A stretch of 64,000 nt of DNA. Source: Micromonospora echinaurantiaca (GTDB lineage: Bacteria > Actinomycetota > Actinomycetes > Mycobacteriales > Micromonosporaceae). The stretch lies in contig NZ_LT607750.1 in the NCBI RefSeq assembly GCF_900090235.1, positions 5,819,001-5,883,000 of the forward strand. The letters run 5' to 3'. The notes beneath the pieces were generated by a model, which saw nothing but the letters and a program-made list of their open reading frames with translations, did not search any database and had not been told where the DNA came from. Shown one piece after another: positions 1 through 9,136 of this stretch (within the stretch, counting starts at the first letter, position 1; each line of letters starts with the position of its first letter). A program made the position numbers and the translations under genes.

Positions 1-325
1 TCCGGCGGAACCGCTGCCCTACCGAGACGGCGAGCGTGCCCACCGCGGAGATCGGCGCGAAGACCGGCTGCGGGTTGCCGAGCAGCTCGTGCGCCGCCAG
101 CCAGGACAACCCGGCGGCCACCCCGGCCTGCAGCGCCAGCCCCATCGCCAGCCGCACCCGGTGCAGCCGGTCGTGCAGGGTGGCCTTGCCGCGCTGCCGC
201 AGCTCCCGGGTGGCCTCCTCGACCTGCGGGAAGTCGGGTTCCTCCCGCTTCCGGTGCAGCACGACCCGGCGCAGCAGCGAACGGGTCCGGTACCGGGACA
301 ACGGCATGGCCGGGACTACCCGCAT
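1..325 (-). CDS. FUSC-family membrane protein, N-terminal part (cut by window edge)
   Basis: Only the first 108 codons are in the window; the gene runs off the left edge. A basic N-terminus with many Arg and Lys is followed by a hydrophobic helix (about residues 60-80) and then by NPQPVFAPISAV, which resembles the start of the membrane domain in FUSC/aromatic-acid-exporter-type proteins. These proteins are thought to export small aromatic or amphipathic compounds. The start could be ATG at 325 or the in-frame ATG at 307. It is divergent from the HD-domain gene, with only 49 bases between them. The family call rests on this short segment, so function remains tentative. Confidence 0.6.
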   Translation of the reverse strand, partial: MRVVPAMPLSRYRTRSLLRRVVLHRKREEPDFPQVEEATRELRQRGKATLHDRLHRVRLAMGLALQAGVAAGLSWLAAHELLGNPQPVFAPISAVGTLAVSVGQRFRR

Positions 326-374
326 CACCGCGGGTGAATCCTCACCTTCGGCGATCTGCGGCAGACTCGTCCAG

Positions 375-1037
375 ATGGCGGAGCTGATCGACCGGTGGCG
401 GCGGGCGGCGCGGGGCGCCGGGGCGCCCGACGGGGCGGCCCTGACGGCGGCCGGCCAGGAGTTGCTGGCCCGGTGGCGGGAGCCGCACCGGCACTACCAC
501 ACGCCCCGGCACCTGACCGCGGTGCTGGGCGTGGTGGACGCGTACGCGACGTCGGCCGGACGGCCGGACCTGGTCCGGCTGGCGGCCTGGTGCCACGACG
601 CGGTCTACGACCCCCGCGCCCCGGGTGACGCCAACGAACGGGACAGCGCCGCGCTGGCCGGGGAGCTGCTCACCGGGTTGGGGCTGCCGGCCGACGCGGT
701 GGCCGAGGTCCGCCGGCTGGTGCTGCTCACCGCCGGGCACGCGGTGGACCCGGCCGACCCCGACGGGGCCCTGCTCTGCGACGCCGACCTGGCCGTGCTG
801 GCCGCGCCCCGGCCGGCGTACGACCGGTACGTCGCCGCCGTCCGCCGGGAGTACGGGCACGTGCCCGAACCGGCCTTCCGGGCCGGACGGGCCCGGGTGC
901 TGACCGGCCTGCTGGCTCTGCCGGCGCTGTTCCGGCTGCCCCCGCTGGCCCGGCGCTGGGAGGCCGCCGCCCGGGCGAACCTCACCCGGGAGCTGAACGC
1001 GCTGACCGGGCCGGCGCCCGCTCGGGAGCCGACCTGA
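375..1037 (+). CDS. HD-domain metal-dependent phosphohydrolase-like protein
   Basis: A 220-residue soluble protein. HYHTPRHL (residues 40-47) followed by the metal-binding pair H74-D75 in WCHDAVYD is the pattern of the predicted HD-superfamily hydrolases found as stand-alone proteins in many bacteria. The substrate is unknown; the wider superfamily hydrolyses phosphate esters of nucleotides. Start ATG 375 was chosen because the conserved fold begins right after it and CAGACT lies 7 bases upstream, the leaderless-type spacing seen elsewhere in this window. Its last 56 bases overlap the oppositely oriented DUF4031 gene. No signal peptide or membrane segment is visible. Confidence 0.75.
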   Translation: MAELIDRWRRAARGAGAPDGAALTAAGQELLARWREPHRHYHTPRHLTAVLGVVDAYATSAGRPDLVRLAAWCHDAVYDPRAPGDANERDSAALAGELLTGLGLPADAVAEVRRLVLLTAGHAVDPADPDGALLCDADLAVLAAPRPAYDRYVAAVRREYGHVPEPAFRAGRARVLTGLLALPALFRLPPLARRWEAAARANLTRELNALTGPAPAREPT

Positions 1038-1293
1038 CCAGGTGCTTCGGCCGGCGCAGGCCGGCCGCGCGGAGCAGCCGGACCAGTTCCCGGCTCGGCA
1101 CCACCCGGGCGCCCAGCCAGACCGCCGCCGCGAACCGCTCGGCCGGGATGTCGTAGTGGTCCCGGTCGAAGCCCCGGCGCGGCACGCCCAGCATCTCGGC
1201 GAAGGCGTGCAGCTCGGCGAGGGAGACGTCGCTGATCAGATGCGACCAGAGCCGCCCCCGCCACGGCCAGCCGGGCCGGTCCAGATACAGCAT
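982..1293 (-). CDS. DUF4031 domain protein
   Basis: A 103-residue protein beginning MLYLDRPGWPWRGRLWSHL and continuing with ELHAFAEMLGVPRRGFDRDHYD, the characteristic pattern of DUF4031. Family function is unknown; the proteins are small and soluble and common in actinobacteria. TAGATT ends 7 bases before ATG 1293, so the transcript is probably leaderless. The C-terminal tail is Arg/Ala-rich and overlaps the end of the HD gene on the other strand. It is divergent from the GlcD-like oxidase gene, with 66 bases between starts. Confidence 0.75.
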   Translation of the reverse strand: MLYLDRPGWPWRGRLWSHLISDVSLAELHAFAEMLGVPRRGFDRDHYDIPAERFAAAVWLGARVVPSRELVRLLRAAGLRRPKHLVRSAPERAPARSARSAPG

Positions 1294-1322
1294 GGCGGCA
1301 AATCTAGCCCGCCCCGGTGCGG

Positions 1323-1359
1323 TTGATGATCGCCTGACGGCGACCGTAGCCTTCCCCGC
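1323..1359 (+). promoter_or_regulatory. putative leaderless promoter of the GlcD-like gene
   Basis: TTGATG (1323-1328), an 18-base spacer and TAGCCT (1347-1352) lie directly before ATG 1360, 7 bases from the hexamer. This fits a sigma-70-type promoter whose transcript starts at or next to the start codon. Inferred from motif and spacing only. Confidence 0.45.
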
Positions 1360-2760
1360 ATGGCCGGATCCCCCCTGCTCGACGACCTGCGGGCCGCGCT
1401 CGGCGACGACGCGGTGCTGACCGACCCGGACCTGCTCCGGATGCACGAGCGGGACGAGGCGGACCTCTGCGCCGCCGGCACCCCGCTGGTGGTCACCCGG
1501 CCGCGCGGCACCGAGGAGGTGGCCGCGGTGGTCCGGGCGGCCGCCCGGCACGGCGTACCGGTGGTGCCGCAGGGCGCACGGACCGGCCTGGCCGGCGCGG
1601 CGAACGCGGTGGACGGCGCGGTGGTGCTGAGCACGGTCGCGATGAACGCCATCCGGGAGATCGACCCGGTGAGCCGGCTCGCCGTGGTCCAGCCCGGGGT
1701 GGTCAACGCGGCGCTCGCCGCCGCGGTGGCCGAGCAGGGGCTGTGGTACCCGCCCGACCCGGGCTCCTGGGAGTCCTCCACCATCGGCGGCAACGTCGCC
1801 ACCAACGCGGGCGGCATGTGCTGCGTCAAGTACGGCGTCACCACCGAGTACGTGCTCGGCCTGGAGGTGGTGCTCGCCTCCGGCGAGGTGCTGCGCACCG
1901 GCCGGCGGACCCCCAAGGGGGTCGCCGGCTACGACCTCACCCGGCTCTTCGTCGGCTCGGAGGGCACGCTCGGAATCATCACCGAGGTGACCGTGGCGCT
2001 GCGCCCCGCCCCGGCGGAGTCGCTGACCCTGGTCGCGGTCTTCCCGTCCACCGCGGCGGCCGGCGACGCGGTGGCCGGGATCGCCGCCCGGGGCCTCTCC
2101 CCCAGCCTGCTGGAACTGCTCGACCAGACGCACCTGCGGGCGATCGAGGCGTACCGGCCGATGGGGCTGCGCACGGACGCCCAGGCGCTGCTGCTGGCCG
2201 CCGCCGACACCGGCTCCCGGGCCGCCGACGACCTGGCCGTGCTGGCCGAGGTCTGCACCGCGGCCGGTGCCGACGAGGTGTACGCGGCCACCGACGCGGT
2301 CGAGGCGGCGGCGCTGCTGCAGGCCCGCCGGCTGGCCCACCCGGCGATGGAGAAGTTCGCCGCGGACGCCTTCCCGGGCGGCAACGGCGGGCTGGTCATC
2401 GACGACGTGGCGGTGCCCCGCGGGTCGCTGGCCGCGCTGCTCGACGGGGTGGCCCGGATCGCTGCCGAGTGCGACGTGCCGATCGGCGTGGTCGGGCACG
2501 CCGGGGACGGCAACATGCACCCGAACATCGTGGTCGACCGGGCCGACCCGGCGAGCCTGGACCGGGGCCGGCGCGCCTTCGACGAGATCATGCGGCTCGG
2601 CCTGGCGCTGGGCGGCACCTGCACCGGCGAGCACGGGGTGGGCCTGCTCAAGCGGGACTGGCTGGCCCGCGAGATCGGCCCGGTCGGGGTCCGGGTGCAC
2701 CAGGCGGTCAAGGCCGCGCTGGACCCGACGGGCCTGCTGAACCCCGGCAAGGTGCTCTGA
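1360..2760 (+). CDS. FAD-linked oxidase, GlcD/D-lactate dehydrogenase type
   Basis: A 466-residue flavoprotein of the FAD-binding PCMH family with a FAD-oxidase C domain. Residues about 40-215 form the FAD domain, with PQGARTGLAG and GGNVATNAGGMCCVKYG as phosphate- and flavin-contacting loops. GHAGDGNMHPNI and CTGEHGVGLLKR near the C-terminus are hallmarks of the GlcD/DLD group. These enzymes oxidise 2-hydroxy acids (glycolate, D-lactate, D-2-hydroxyglutarate) to 2-oxo acids. No glcE, glcF or iron-sulfur partner is adjacent, so it probably acts as a single-subunit dehydrogenase; the substrate cannot be told from sequence. Length is typical for the family. Confidence 0.85.
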   Translation: MAGSPLLDDLRAALGDDAVLTDPDLLRMHERDEADLCAAGTPLVVTRPRGTEEVAAVVRAAARHGVPVVPQGARTGLAGAANAVDGAVVLSTVAMNAIREIDPVSRLAVVQPGVVNAALAAAVAEQGLWYPPDPGSWESSTIGGNVATNAGGMCCVKYGVTTEYVLGLEVVLASGEVLRTGRRTPKGVAGYDLTRLFVGSEGTLGIITEVTVALRPAPAESLTLVAVFPSTAAAGDAVAGIAARGLSPSLLELLDQTHLRAIEAYRPMGLRTDAQALLLAAADTGSRAADDLAVLAEVCTAAGADEVYAATDAVEAAALLQARRLAHPAMEKFAADAFPGGNGGLVIDDVAVPRGSLAALLDGVARIAAECDVPIGVVGHAGDGNMHPNIVVDRADPASLDRGRRAFDEIMRLGLALGGTCTGEHGVGLLKRDWLAREIGPVGVRVHQAVKAALDPTGLLNPGKVL

Positions 2761-2820
2761 CCCGCCGCCATCGGCGCCCCCGGTTCTGGCGAGCCGCGCC
2801 GACGTCCGGCCCCGCTCGCG

Positions 2821-3351
2821 TCAGGCGGTGGGCTCGGCGGGGGTGGCCTGGGTGAGCAGCAGCAGGATCTCGTACGCCACCAGCGGCTGCTCCTCGCCCG
2901 GGCAGTCCTGGGTGGTGATCATGCCGACCGAGGTGAGCAGGCTGGAAGTGAGCGCGTCGATGCAGGTCACCCGGTACTGCCGGGCCTGATCGGTCTCCTG
3001 CGGCAGCCGCGGGTCGTCGAGCAGCACCTGGAGCCGCTGCACCTGCTCGGCGCCGAGCGCGCCGGACGAGGTCACCCCGTCGCCGGCGCAGTCGATGCAC
3101 TCCCACCGGCCGTCCGGCTCCACGTTCAGCGTGCGCAGCGGGCCGTTCGAGCCGAGCTTCTGCAGCAGGCTGACCTTGCCCTTCCCGACGGTCGCCGCGC
3201 CGCCCAGCCCCGGCTGCACCGCCATCGACTCGGCCGGTCGCGGTGTCGGTTCGTCGTCGGCGTTGCCGGGGCTTGTGCAGCCGGCGAGGCTGACGGCCAG
3301 CAGGGCAGCGACGGAGAACGAAACCAGACGGAACCGGAAAGCGGGGACCAC
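2821..3351 (-). CDS. putative lipoprotein of unknown function
   Basis: About 176 residues. A short basic start and a hydrophobic stretch end in the lipobox SLAGC, so the mature protein should be lipid-anchored on the outer face of the membrane. The mature part has paired cysteines (WECIDCAG, and single Cys in VTCIDA and TQDCPG) that could form disulfides. No known domain was recognised. GTG 3351 is favoured; an in-frame TTG at 3360 is the alternative. It is convergent with the GlcD-like gene (60-base gap) and downstream of glpD on the same strand, separated by 84 bases that contain palindromic sequence. Confidence 0.6.
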   Translation of the reverse strand: MVPAFRFRLVSFSVAALLAVSLAGCTSPGNADDEPTPRPAESMAVQPGLGGAATVGKGKVSLLQKLGSNGPLRTLNVEPDGRWECIDCAGDGVTSSGALGAEQVQRLQVLLDDPRLPQETDQARQYRVTCIDALTSSLLTSVGMITTQDCPGEEQPLVAYEILLLLTQATPAEPTA

Positions 3352-3435
3352 GCGCCGCAACCTACCCCACCGTAGGTAGCGCCGGAACCCGTCGCGCGTA
3401 CCGAGATCGTTGCGTAACGTTACCGGCCGGTTAGG

Positions 3436-5271
3436 TTACCGTGACGAGGAGGGAAGTTCGGCCGCGTCGCCGTCGGAGCCCCGGTCCCGGACGAAGCCGC
3501 CCCGTACGTCGGGCGCGCCCAGCCGGGCCGCGTCGGCCGCCACGTCGTCCGGCATCTGCTGCGACTGCCGCTCGGCCGCCACCCGGGCCCGGTAGTTCTC
3601 CACCTCGCGGGCGCGGGTCGCCGCGTCCCAGCCGAGCACCGCGCCCATCAGTTCGGCGGCGTGCTCGGCCGACTCCAGTCCCCGGTGACTGGTCTCGAAG
3701 GAGATCCGGGTACGGCGGGTGAGCACGTCCTCCAGGTGCAGCGCCCCCTCGGCCCGGGCCGCGTAGGTCACCTCGGCGGCCAGGTACTCGGGCGCGCCGG
3801 CCAGCGGGGAGGCGAGCAGCGGATCGGCGTCGATCAGCGCGAGCAGGTCGAGGGTGAGGGTCCCGTAGCGCTCCAGCAGGTGCTCGGCCACCCCGACCGG
3901 CACCCCGTGCCGGCGGGCCAGGTCGGCCCGGTCCCGCCACATCGCGGCGTAGCCGTCCGCCCCGAGCAGCGGCAGGTCGGCGGTGCGCGACGGGCGTACG
4001 CCGCCGAGCCGGCGGGCGGCGCGGTCGACCACGTCCGAGGCCATCACCCGGTACGTCGTGTACTTGCCCCCGGCGACCAGCAGCAGCCCGAGCATCGGCT
4101 CGAAGACCGCGTGCTCGCGGGACAGCTTGGAGGTGGAGTCGGCCTCGCCGGCCAGCAGCGGCCGGAGCCCGGCGTAGACGCCCTCGATGTCGTCCCGGGT
4201 GAGCGGCCGGTCCAGCACCGTGTTGACCTGCTGGAGCAGGTAGTCGATGTCGCGGGCGGAAGCGGCCGGGTGGGACCGGTCGAGCCGCCAGTCGGTGTCC
4301 GTGGTGCCGATGATCCAGTGCCCGCCCCAGGGGATGACGAAGAGCACGCTGGTCGCGGTGCGCAGGATCAGCCCGGTCTCGCCGGTGATCGCCGAGCGGG
4401 GCACCACCAGGTGCACCCCCTTGGAGGCGCGGACCCGGATGCCGGGGCGCAGCCCGACGTCGTTGAGCATCCGGGACATGTCGTCGCTCCACACCCCGGT
4501 GGCGGCGATGACGGTGCGGGCCTGCACCTCGAACTCGGCGTCCGGCGAACCGGCGGGCGCCTCCAGGTCGCGCACCCGGACCCCGGTCACCTCGCGGGCC
4601 TGCCGGATCAACCCGACCGCCCGGGCGCTGCTCACCACGGTCGCGCCCAGGCTGGCCGCGGTGCGGGCCAGGGTGACCACCAGCCGGGCGTCGTCGACCT
4701 GGCCGTCGTAGTAGCGGATCGCGCCGGCCAGCCCCTCGGCCTTCAGGCTGGGGAAGACCCGCCGCGCGCCCTCGCGGGTCAGGTGCCGGTGCAGCGGCAT
4801 GCCCCGGCCGCCGCCGAAGACGCCCGCGAAGGCGTCGTAGGTGGCCACCCCGGCGCCGTAGTAGGAGCGGCGGAAGAGCCGACCCGGCACGTCGCGTACG
4901 CCCCGACCGGCGGGCAGCGGGACGAGGAACGGCACCGGCCGGACCAGGTGCGGCGCCAGCCGGGTGGCGAGCAGGCCGCGCTCGGTGAGCGCCTCGTGAA
5001 CCAGGTGGAACTCCAACTGCTCCAGGTAACGCAGCCCGCCGTGGATCAGCTTGCTGGAGCGGCTGGAGGTGCCGGCGGCGTGGTCGCGCGCCTCCACCAG
5101 GGCCACCTTCAGCCCGCGCGAGGCGGCGTCCAGGGCGGCGCCGGCGCCGGTCACGCCACCGCCGATGACCAGCACGTCGAACCGCTCGGCCCGGAGCCGG
5201 CGCAGGTCGTCGGCGCGGCGCTCCGGGGAGAGCTGACCGGCGACTGATCGGGACACGTTCGGGTCGCGCAC
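3436..5271 (-). CDS. glpD: aerobic glycerol-3-phosphate dehydrogenase
   Basis: A 611-residue FAD-dependent enzyme that oxidises sn-glycerol 3-phosphate to dihydroxyacetone phosphate and passes electrons to quinone at the membrane. The dinucleotide-binding motif VIGGGVTGAGAALDAASRG is near the N-terminus, followed by SRSSKLIHGGLRYLEQ, a GlpD signature. The C-terminal DAO-C domain contains the TRRTRISFE segment. GTG 5271 is supported by TACGGT placed exactly 6 bases upstream (leaderless spacing); GTG 5256 is an in-frame alternative. No glpF or glpK is adjacent. The 64-base gap to the divergent protease gene must hold both promoters. Confidence 0.93.
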   Translation of the reverse strand: MRDPNVSRSVAGQLSPERRADDLRRLRAERFDVLVIGGGVTGAGAALDAASRGLKVALVEARDHAAGTSSRSSKLIHGGLRYLEQLEFHLVHEALTERGLLATRLAPHLVRPVPFLVPLPAGRGVRDVPGRLFRRSYYGAGVATYDAFAGVFGGGRGMPLHRHLTREGARRVFPSLKAEGLAGAIRYYDGQVDDARLVVTLARTAASLGATVVSSARAVGLIRQAREVTGVRVRDLEAPAGSPDAEFEVQARTVIAATGVWSDDMSRMLNDVGLRPGIRVRASKGVHLVVPRSAITGETGLILRTATSVLFVIPWGGHWIIGTTDTDWRLDRSHPAASARDIDYLLQQVNTVLDRPLTRDDIEGVYAGLRPLLAGEADSTSKLSREHAVFEPMLGLLLVAGGKYTTYRVMASDVVDRAARRLGGVRPSRTADLPLLGADGYAAMWRDRADLARRHGVPVGVAEHLLERYGTLTLDLLALIDADPLLASPLAGAPEYLAAEVTYAARAEGALHLEDVLTRRTRISFETSHRGLESAEHAAELMGAVLGWDAATRAREVENYRARVAAERQSQQMPDDVAADAARLGAPDVRGGFVRDRGSDGDAAELPSSSR

Positions 5272-5335
5272 CCGTCCACCGTAACCGTCGCGGGCACTCC
5301 GGCGGCAGGCGGCGCTCGGGCCGTACTGTCTGGGG
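5272..5335. promoter_or_regulatory. divergent promoter region, glpD / S8 protease
   Basis: Only 64 bases separate the two starts. TACTGT (5324-5329) lies 6 bases before ATG 5336. On the minus strand TACGGT (5283-5278) lies 6 bases before GTG 5271. Both look like -10 elements of leaderless transcripts; no good -35 hexamers are seen, as is usual in such G+C-rich DNA. Confidence 0.5.
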
Positions 5336-7798
5336 ATGCAGGTCGGTCCCCCGTCACCCACCGGTCCGTACGTGCCGCAGCCCCCGCCCGGCCCGGCCCG
5401 GCCCAGCCCGTGGGCGGTGGTGGCGGCCGCGCTGGCCGGCGGCTGGATCGTCGGGTGCACCGTGCTCACCCAGGCCGGTGGATGGCTGACCGACCAGGTG
5501 CTGCTGGCCAGCGGGCTGGACCGGCTGCCATGGCTCTGGCCGGCGCTCGGCCTGCCGGCCGTCCTGCTGGCCGGCATGCCCGCGCTGCTGCTGGCGCTGC
5601 TGCCCCGCTCGGCGGCGGTCCGGGCCACCGGCCGCGCCTGGCTGGCCGGGGTGCTGGTGCTCGCCACGCTCGGGCTGCTCCGCGCCATCCCGCCGGTGCA
5701 CCACGAGGCGTACCTCGCGGCACTGGCCGGCACCGCCGCGCTGGCCGCCACCGTCCTGGCCCGGCTGGCCCGCCGTCGCGCGGTAGGCGCCCCGCCCCCG
5801 GCGGGTCAACCGGCGGGGGCCGCCGGGGGCCGCCGGCCGGGCGGTCTCACCCTGCTCGGCGTGGCCGCCGGGCTGGTGCTGCTGCTGCCCTGGGTCTGGT
5901 TGGGCGCGCTCGGCGGGCCGCTGGAGACCGGGCTCGCCGCGCTGGCGGCGGCCGCCCTCGGCGCGCTGGCCGGGGCGCTGCTGGACGCCGGCTTCTGGGC
6001 CCCGTTCGCGGTCGGCGAGCCGCCCCGGCCGGCCCGGCTGGTGCTGGTCGGCGGGCTGGTCGCCGGGGTGGCACTGCTGCTGCTGGCCGCCGGGATCGGC
6101 CAGTCCGGGGCACAGCTGCCGCTACTGCTGACCCTGCCGCCGGCCGGCTTCGCGCTGGCCGCTCTCCAGGCGGCGGCCCGCCGCCCCGGCGCCGGCCGGG
6201 CCGCCGACCGTGCCCCGGCCGGCTGGCTGGTGGGGCTCGCCGTGCTCGGCCCGCTGGCCTTCACCGACCCGGAAGAGATCAGCCTGGTCCTCACCAACAC
6301 CCGCGACGTGCCGTTCTGGGTGGCGGCCGCCGCCGGCGCGGGGTTCGCCGTCGCGGCGCTGCTGGCCGTCGCGTACGGGGTGCTGCTGGCCCGGCCGCGC
6401 GGCCGCACGCCGAGCCGGCGGGTGGCCGCGGTGACCGCCGCGACCCTGCTGGTGGCGACCGGGGTGATCGCGGCCGGCCCCGGCCAGCCCGGCCTGCACG
6501 GCGAGCGGCTGCTGGTGGTGCTGCGCGAGCAGGCCGACCTGACCGGGCTGCCGGCCGGCGCGCCGGGGCGGGCCGGCCGGGACGCCCGCGCGGCCGAGGT
6601 CTACCGCCGACTGGTGGCCACCGCCGACCGCAGCCAGGCCGGGCTGCGCCGCGACCTGCGCCGGCTCCGGCTGCCGTACACCCCGTACTACCTCGTCAAC
6701 GCGGTGGAGGTGGCCGGCGGCCCGGGGATGCGCGCCTGGCTCGCCGGCCGGCCGGAGGTGGACCGGGTGCTGGTCAGCCAGCGGCTGCGGCCACTGCCGG
6801 CGCCCGCCGGGGTCAGCCGGGGCACCGCCCCCGCCCCGACCGGTCCGGAGTGGAACATCCGGCTGATCGGCGCGGACCGGGTCTGGTCGCAGCTCGGCGT
6901 GGACGGCTCCGGCGTCGTGGTGGGAAGTTCCGACTCCGGGGTGGACGGCGGGCACCCGGCACTCGCCGGCGGCTTCCGGGGCGGCGACGACTCCTGGTAC
7001 GACCCGTGGAACGGCACCCGCGCGCCGGCCGACCGGGGCGGGCACGGCACCCACACGGTGGGCAGCGCCGTGGGTCGGGGCGGCCTCGGGGTGGCCCCCG
7101 GCGCGCAGTGGGTGGGCTGCGTCAACCTGGACCGCAACCTCGGCAACCCGGCATACTACCTGGACTGCCTCCAGTTCATGCTGGCGCCCTTCCCGCCCGG
7201 CGGGGACCCGTTCACCGACGGCCGGCCGTCCCGGGCGCCGGACATCCTCACCAACTCGTGGGGCTGCCCGTCGATCGAGGGCTGCGACCCCCGGGTGCTC
7301 CGCCCGGCCACCGCCGCGCTGGACGCCGCCGGCATCCTGGTGGTGGCCGCCGCCGGCAACACCGGGCCGTACTGCGGGTCGATCGACGACCCGCCCGCGC
7401 CGTACCCGGACGTGCTGACCGTGGGGGCGGTGGACCGGCAGCGCCGGGTCACCAGCTTCTCCTCGCGCGGGCCGGCGCCGGGTGGCGCGGCCAAACCGGA
7501 CCTGGTGGCGCCGGGCGCCGAGGTGGTCTCCGCGATGCCCGGCGGCGGGTACGCCCGGCTCGACGGCACCTCGATGGCCACCCCGCAGGTGGCCGGCGTG
7601 GTGGCGTTGATGTGGTCGGCGAACCCGGCGCTGGTCGGCGACCTGGCCCGGACCCGGCAGCTGCTGCGGGAGACGGCCACTCCGGCGATCGCCAGCTACC
7701 GCTCCCGCGACCCGGCCGACGCCTGCGGGGGCGACCGGAACATCACCGGCGCCGGTCTGGTCGACGCGTACGCCGCCGTCCGGGCCGCCCGCTCCTGA
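5336..7798 (+). CDS. membrane-anchored S8 (subtilisin-like) serine protease
   Basis: An 820-residue protein with an unusual layout. Roughly the first 385 residues are a multi-pass membrane region rich in Ala/Leu/Gly; the C-terminal half is a subtilisin-type peptidase. The catalytic triad is visible: D533 (in SDSGVDGGHP), H570 (GHGTHT) and S746 (GTSMATPQVAG); AAAGNTG supplies the oxyanion Asn. Between them, residues about 390-480 resemble an inhibitor I9-like pro-region (the REQADLTGL and YYLVNAVEV segments), suggesting self-processing. The protease is probably held on the outer face of the membrane. Substrate unknown. It stands alone between glpD and a GNAT gene. Confidence 0.88.
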   Translation: MQVGPPSPTGPYVPQPPPGPARPSPWAVVAAALAGGWIVGCTVLTQAGGWLTDQVLLASGLDRLPWLWPALGLPAVLLAGMPALLLALLPRSAAVRATGRAWLAGVLVLATLGLLRAIPPVHHEAYLAALAGTAALAATVLARLARRRAVGAPPPAGQPAGAAGGRRPGGLTLLGVAAGLVLLLPWVWLGALGGPLETGLAALAAAALGALAGALLDAGFWAPFAVGEPPRPARLVLVGGLVAGVALLLLAAGIGQSGAQLPLLLTLPPAGFALAALQAAARRPGAGRAADRAPAGWLVGLAVLGPLAFTDPEEISLVLTNTRDVPFWVAAAAGAGFAVAALLAVAYGVLLARPRGRTPSRRVAAVTAATLLVATGVIAAGPGQPGLHGERLLVVLREQADLTGLPAGAPGRAGRDARAAEVYRRLVATADRSQAGLRRDLRRLRLPYTPYYLVNAVEVAGGPGMRAWLAGRPEVDRVLVSQRLRPLPAPAGVSRGTAPAPTGPEWNIRLIGADRVWSQLGVDGSGVVVGSSDSGVDGGHPALAGGFRGGDDSWYDPWNGTRAPADRGGHGTHTVGSAVGRGGLGVAPGAQWVGCVNLDRNLGNPAYYLDCLQFMLAPFPPGGDPFTDGRPSRAPDILTNSWGCPSIEGCDPRVLRPATAALDAAGILVVAAAGNTGPYCGSIDDPPAPYPDVLTVGAVDRQRRVTSFSSRGPAPGGAAKPDLVAPGAEVVSAMPGGGYARLDGTSMATPQVAGVVALMWSANPALVGDLARTRQLLRETATPAIASYRSRDPADACGGDRNITGAGLVDAYAAVRAARS

Positions 7799-7872
7799 CC
7801 GGCCAGGGAGCCCCGGTGGTCGCTGCGCGGCCCTTGCGCACCCCGGTACCCGGTGATCTAGGGTCGGCCACC

Positions 7873-8796
7873 ATGGACGCGGAGATCGTCGAGCTGAGCG
7901 CCGACCGGGCGCCGGCCGTGGTGCAGCTGTGCCGGCGGGCACTGGACCTGCCGGAGGACGCGGCCGAGGCCGCCGAGATCGTGGCCACCCTGTGGACCCG
8001 GGCTGGCGCGGACCGGCCGGTGGTCGCGCTGGGCGCGTACCGGGACGGAGACCTGGTCGGGGCGCTGATCTGCTCGGTCGCCACCGACCCCCGGCTCGGG
8101 CACGTGGACCTGGTGGCGGTCGACCCGGGCGTGCGGCGCCGGGGTGTCGGGCGGGCGCTGCTCGGGCACGCCGAGCGGCGGCTCGCCGGGCTGGGCGTGG
8201 CCGAGGTGCTGCTGGCCGGGAACCCGCCCCACTACGCCTGGCCCGGCGTCGACGTGCGGTACACCCCGGCGGTCTGCGCCGCGCTGGCGCTCGGCTACCG
8301 GCAGGACCGGACGGCCTGGAACATGACCGCCGACCTGTCGTACGAGGGATCGCCGGCGCTGCGGTCCACCGAGGACGCCGAGCGGCGGCTGGCCGGGCAG
8401 GGCATCACCGTCCGCCGGGCCGAGCCCGCCGACCTGCCGGCGCTGACCGCGTTCGCCCGGTCCACCTTCGGCGGCTCCTGGGATGCCGAGCTGCTCGGCT
8501 CGGTCGGCCGGGACGGGGCGGGCTGCCACCTGGCGGAGCGGGACGGCGAGGTGCTCGGCTTCGCCGCGTACGGGTCGAGCCGGCCGAGCTGGTTCGGGCC
8601 GATGGGCACCGCCCCGGCGGCCGAGGGCTCCGGCATCGGCGGGGTGCTGCTGCGCCGCTGCCTGCGCGACCAGCACACGGCCGGGCTGGCCGCGGCGCAG
8701 ATCGGCTGGGTCGGGCCGGTGCGGTTCTACTCGGGCAGCGCGGGTGCCCGGATCGAGCGGGTCTTCTTCCTGTACCGCAGGACGCTCGACAGGTGA
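7873..8796 (+). CDS. two-domain GNAT N-acetyltransferase
   Basis: A 307-residue protein with two GNAT folds in tandem. The first carries the acetyl-CoA pyrophosphate loop RRRGVGRAL (near residue 90). The second (about 175-300) has a more degenerate loop around GSGIGGVLLRR. Such tandem GNATs acylate amines on small molecules or proteins. Length resembles mycothiol synthase, but its typical motifs were not recognised, so a specific role is not assigned. TAGGGT ends 8 bases before ATG 7873. It begins 74 bases after the protease gene and may be independently transcribed. Confidence 0.75.
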   Translation: MDAEIVELSADRAPAVVQLCRRALDLPEDAAEAAEIVATLWTRAGADRPVVALGAYRDGDLVGALICSVATDPRLGHVDLVAVDPGVRRRGVGRALLGHAERRLAGLGVAEVLLAGNPPHYAWPGVDVRYTPAVCAALALGYRQDRTAWNMTADLSYEGSPALRSTEDAERRLAGQGITVRRAEPADLPALTAFARSTFGGSWDAELLGSVGRDGAGCHLAERDGEVLGFAAYGSSRPSWFGPMGTAPAAEGSGIGGVLLRRCLRDQHTAGLAAAQIGWVGPVRFYSGSAGARIERVFFLYRRTLDR

Positions 8797-8884
8797 CAGG
8801 GGCGAACAGGACATAGATCCCGATAACGCCGTTCAGCCACCGCGCCGACCGCCGCCTCCTACGGTTTCGGTAGAGGAGGCAGCC

Positions 8885-9130
8885 ATGACCACGGACGACG
8901 AACATACCGACGACGTCCAGCCCGTCACCTGGACCCCGGTCGGCGAACTCCCCGGGCAACTGCCGTTCGACCGGCTCGACTACGGCGACGCCGAACAACT
9001 GGCGGAGATGGCCGGCGCCGAGGAGGCCGAGGCCGAGGAGCCGCTGGAGATGGTCGACGCGCCGATCCAGCTCCGGCCGCCGTACGACCGGGCACAGAAG
9101 CGGCGTAACCAGCGCCCGCTGCCCACCTGA
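8885..9130 (+). CDS. small acidic protein of unknown function
   Basis: An 81-residue protein, strongly acidic in the middle (EMAGAEEAEAEEPLEM) with a basic end (RAQKRRNQRPLP). GAGGAGG at 8873-8879 is a good ribosome binding site 5 bases before ATG 8885. No domain was recognised. Third-position G/C bias and the ribosome binding site support that it is expressed. A strong terminator follows directly. Confidence 0.6.
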   Translation: MTTDDEHTDDVQPVTWTPVGELPGQLPFDRLDYGDAEQLAEMAGAEEAEAEEPLEMVDAPIQLRPPYDRAQKRRNQRPLPT

Positions 9131-9136
9131 CGACGA

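Noticed and set aside
5410..8796. A very long plus-strand frame overlapping the protease
   Set aside because: Out of frame with the protease catalytic motifs. Only its last 307 codons, from 7873, are a real gene (the GNAT).
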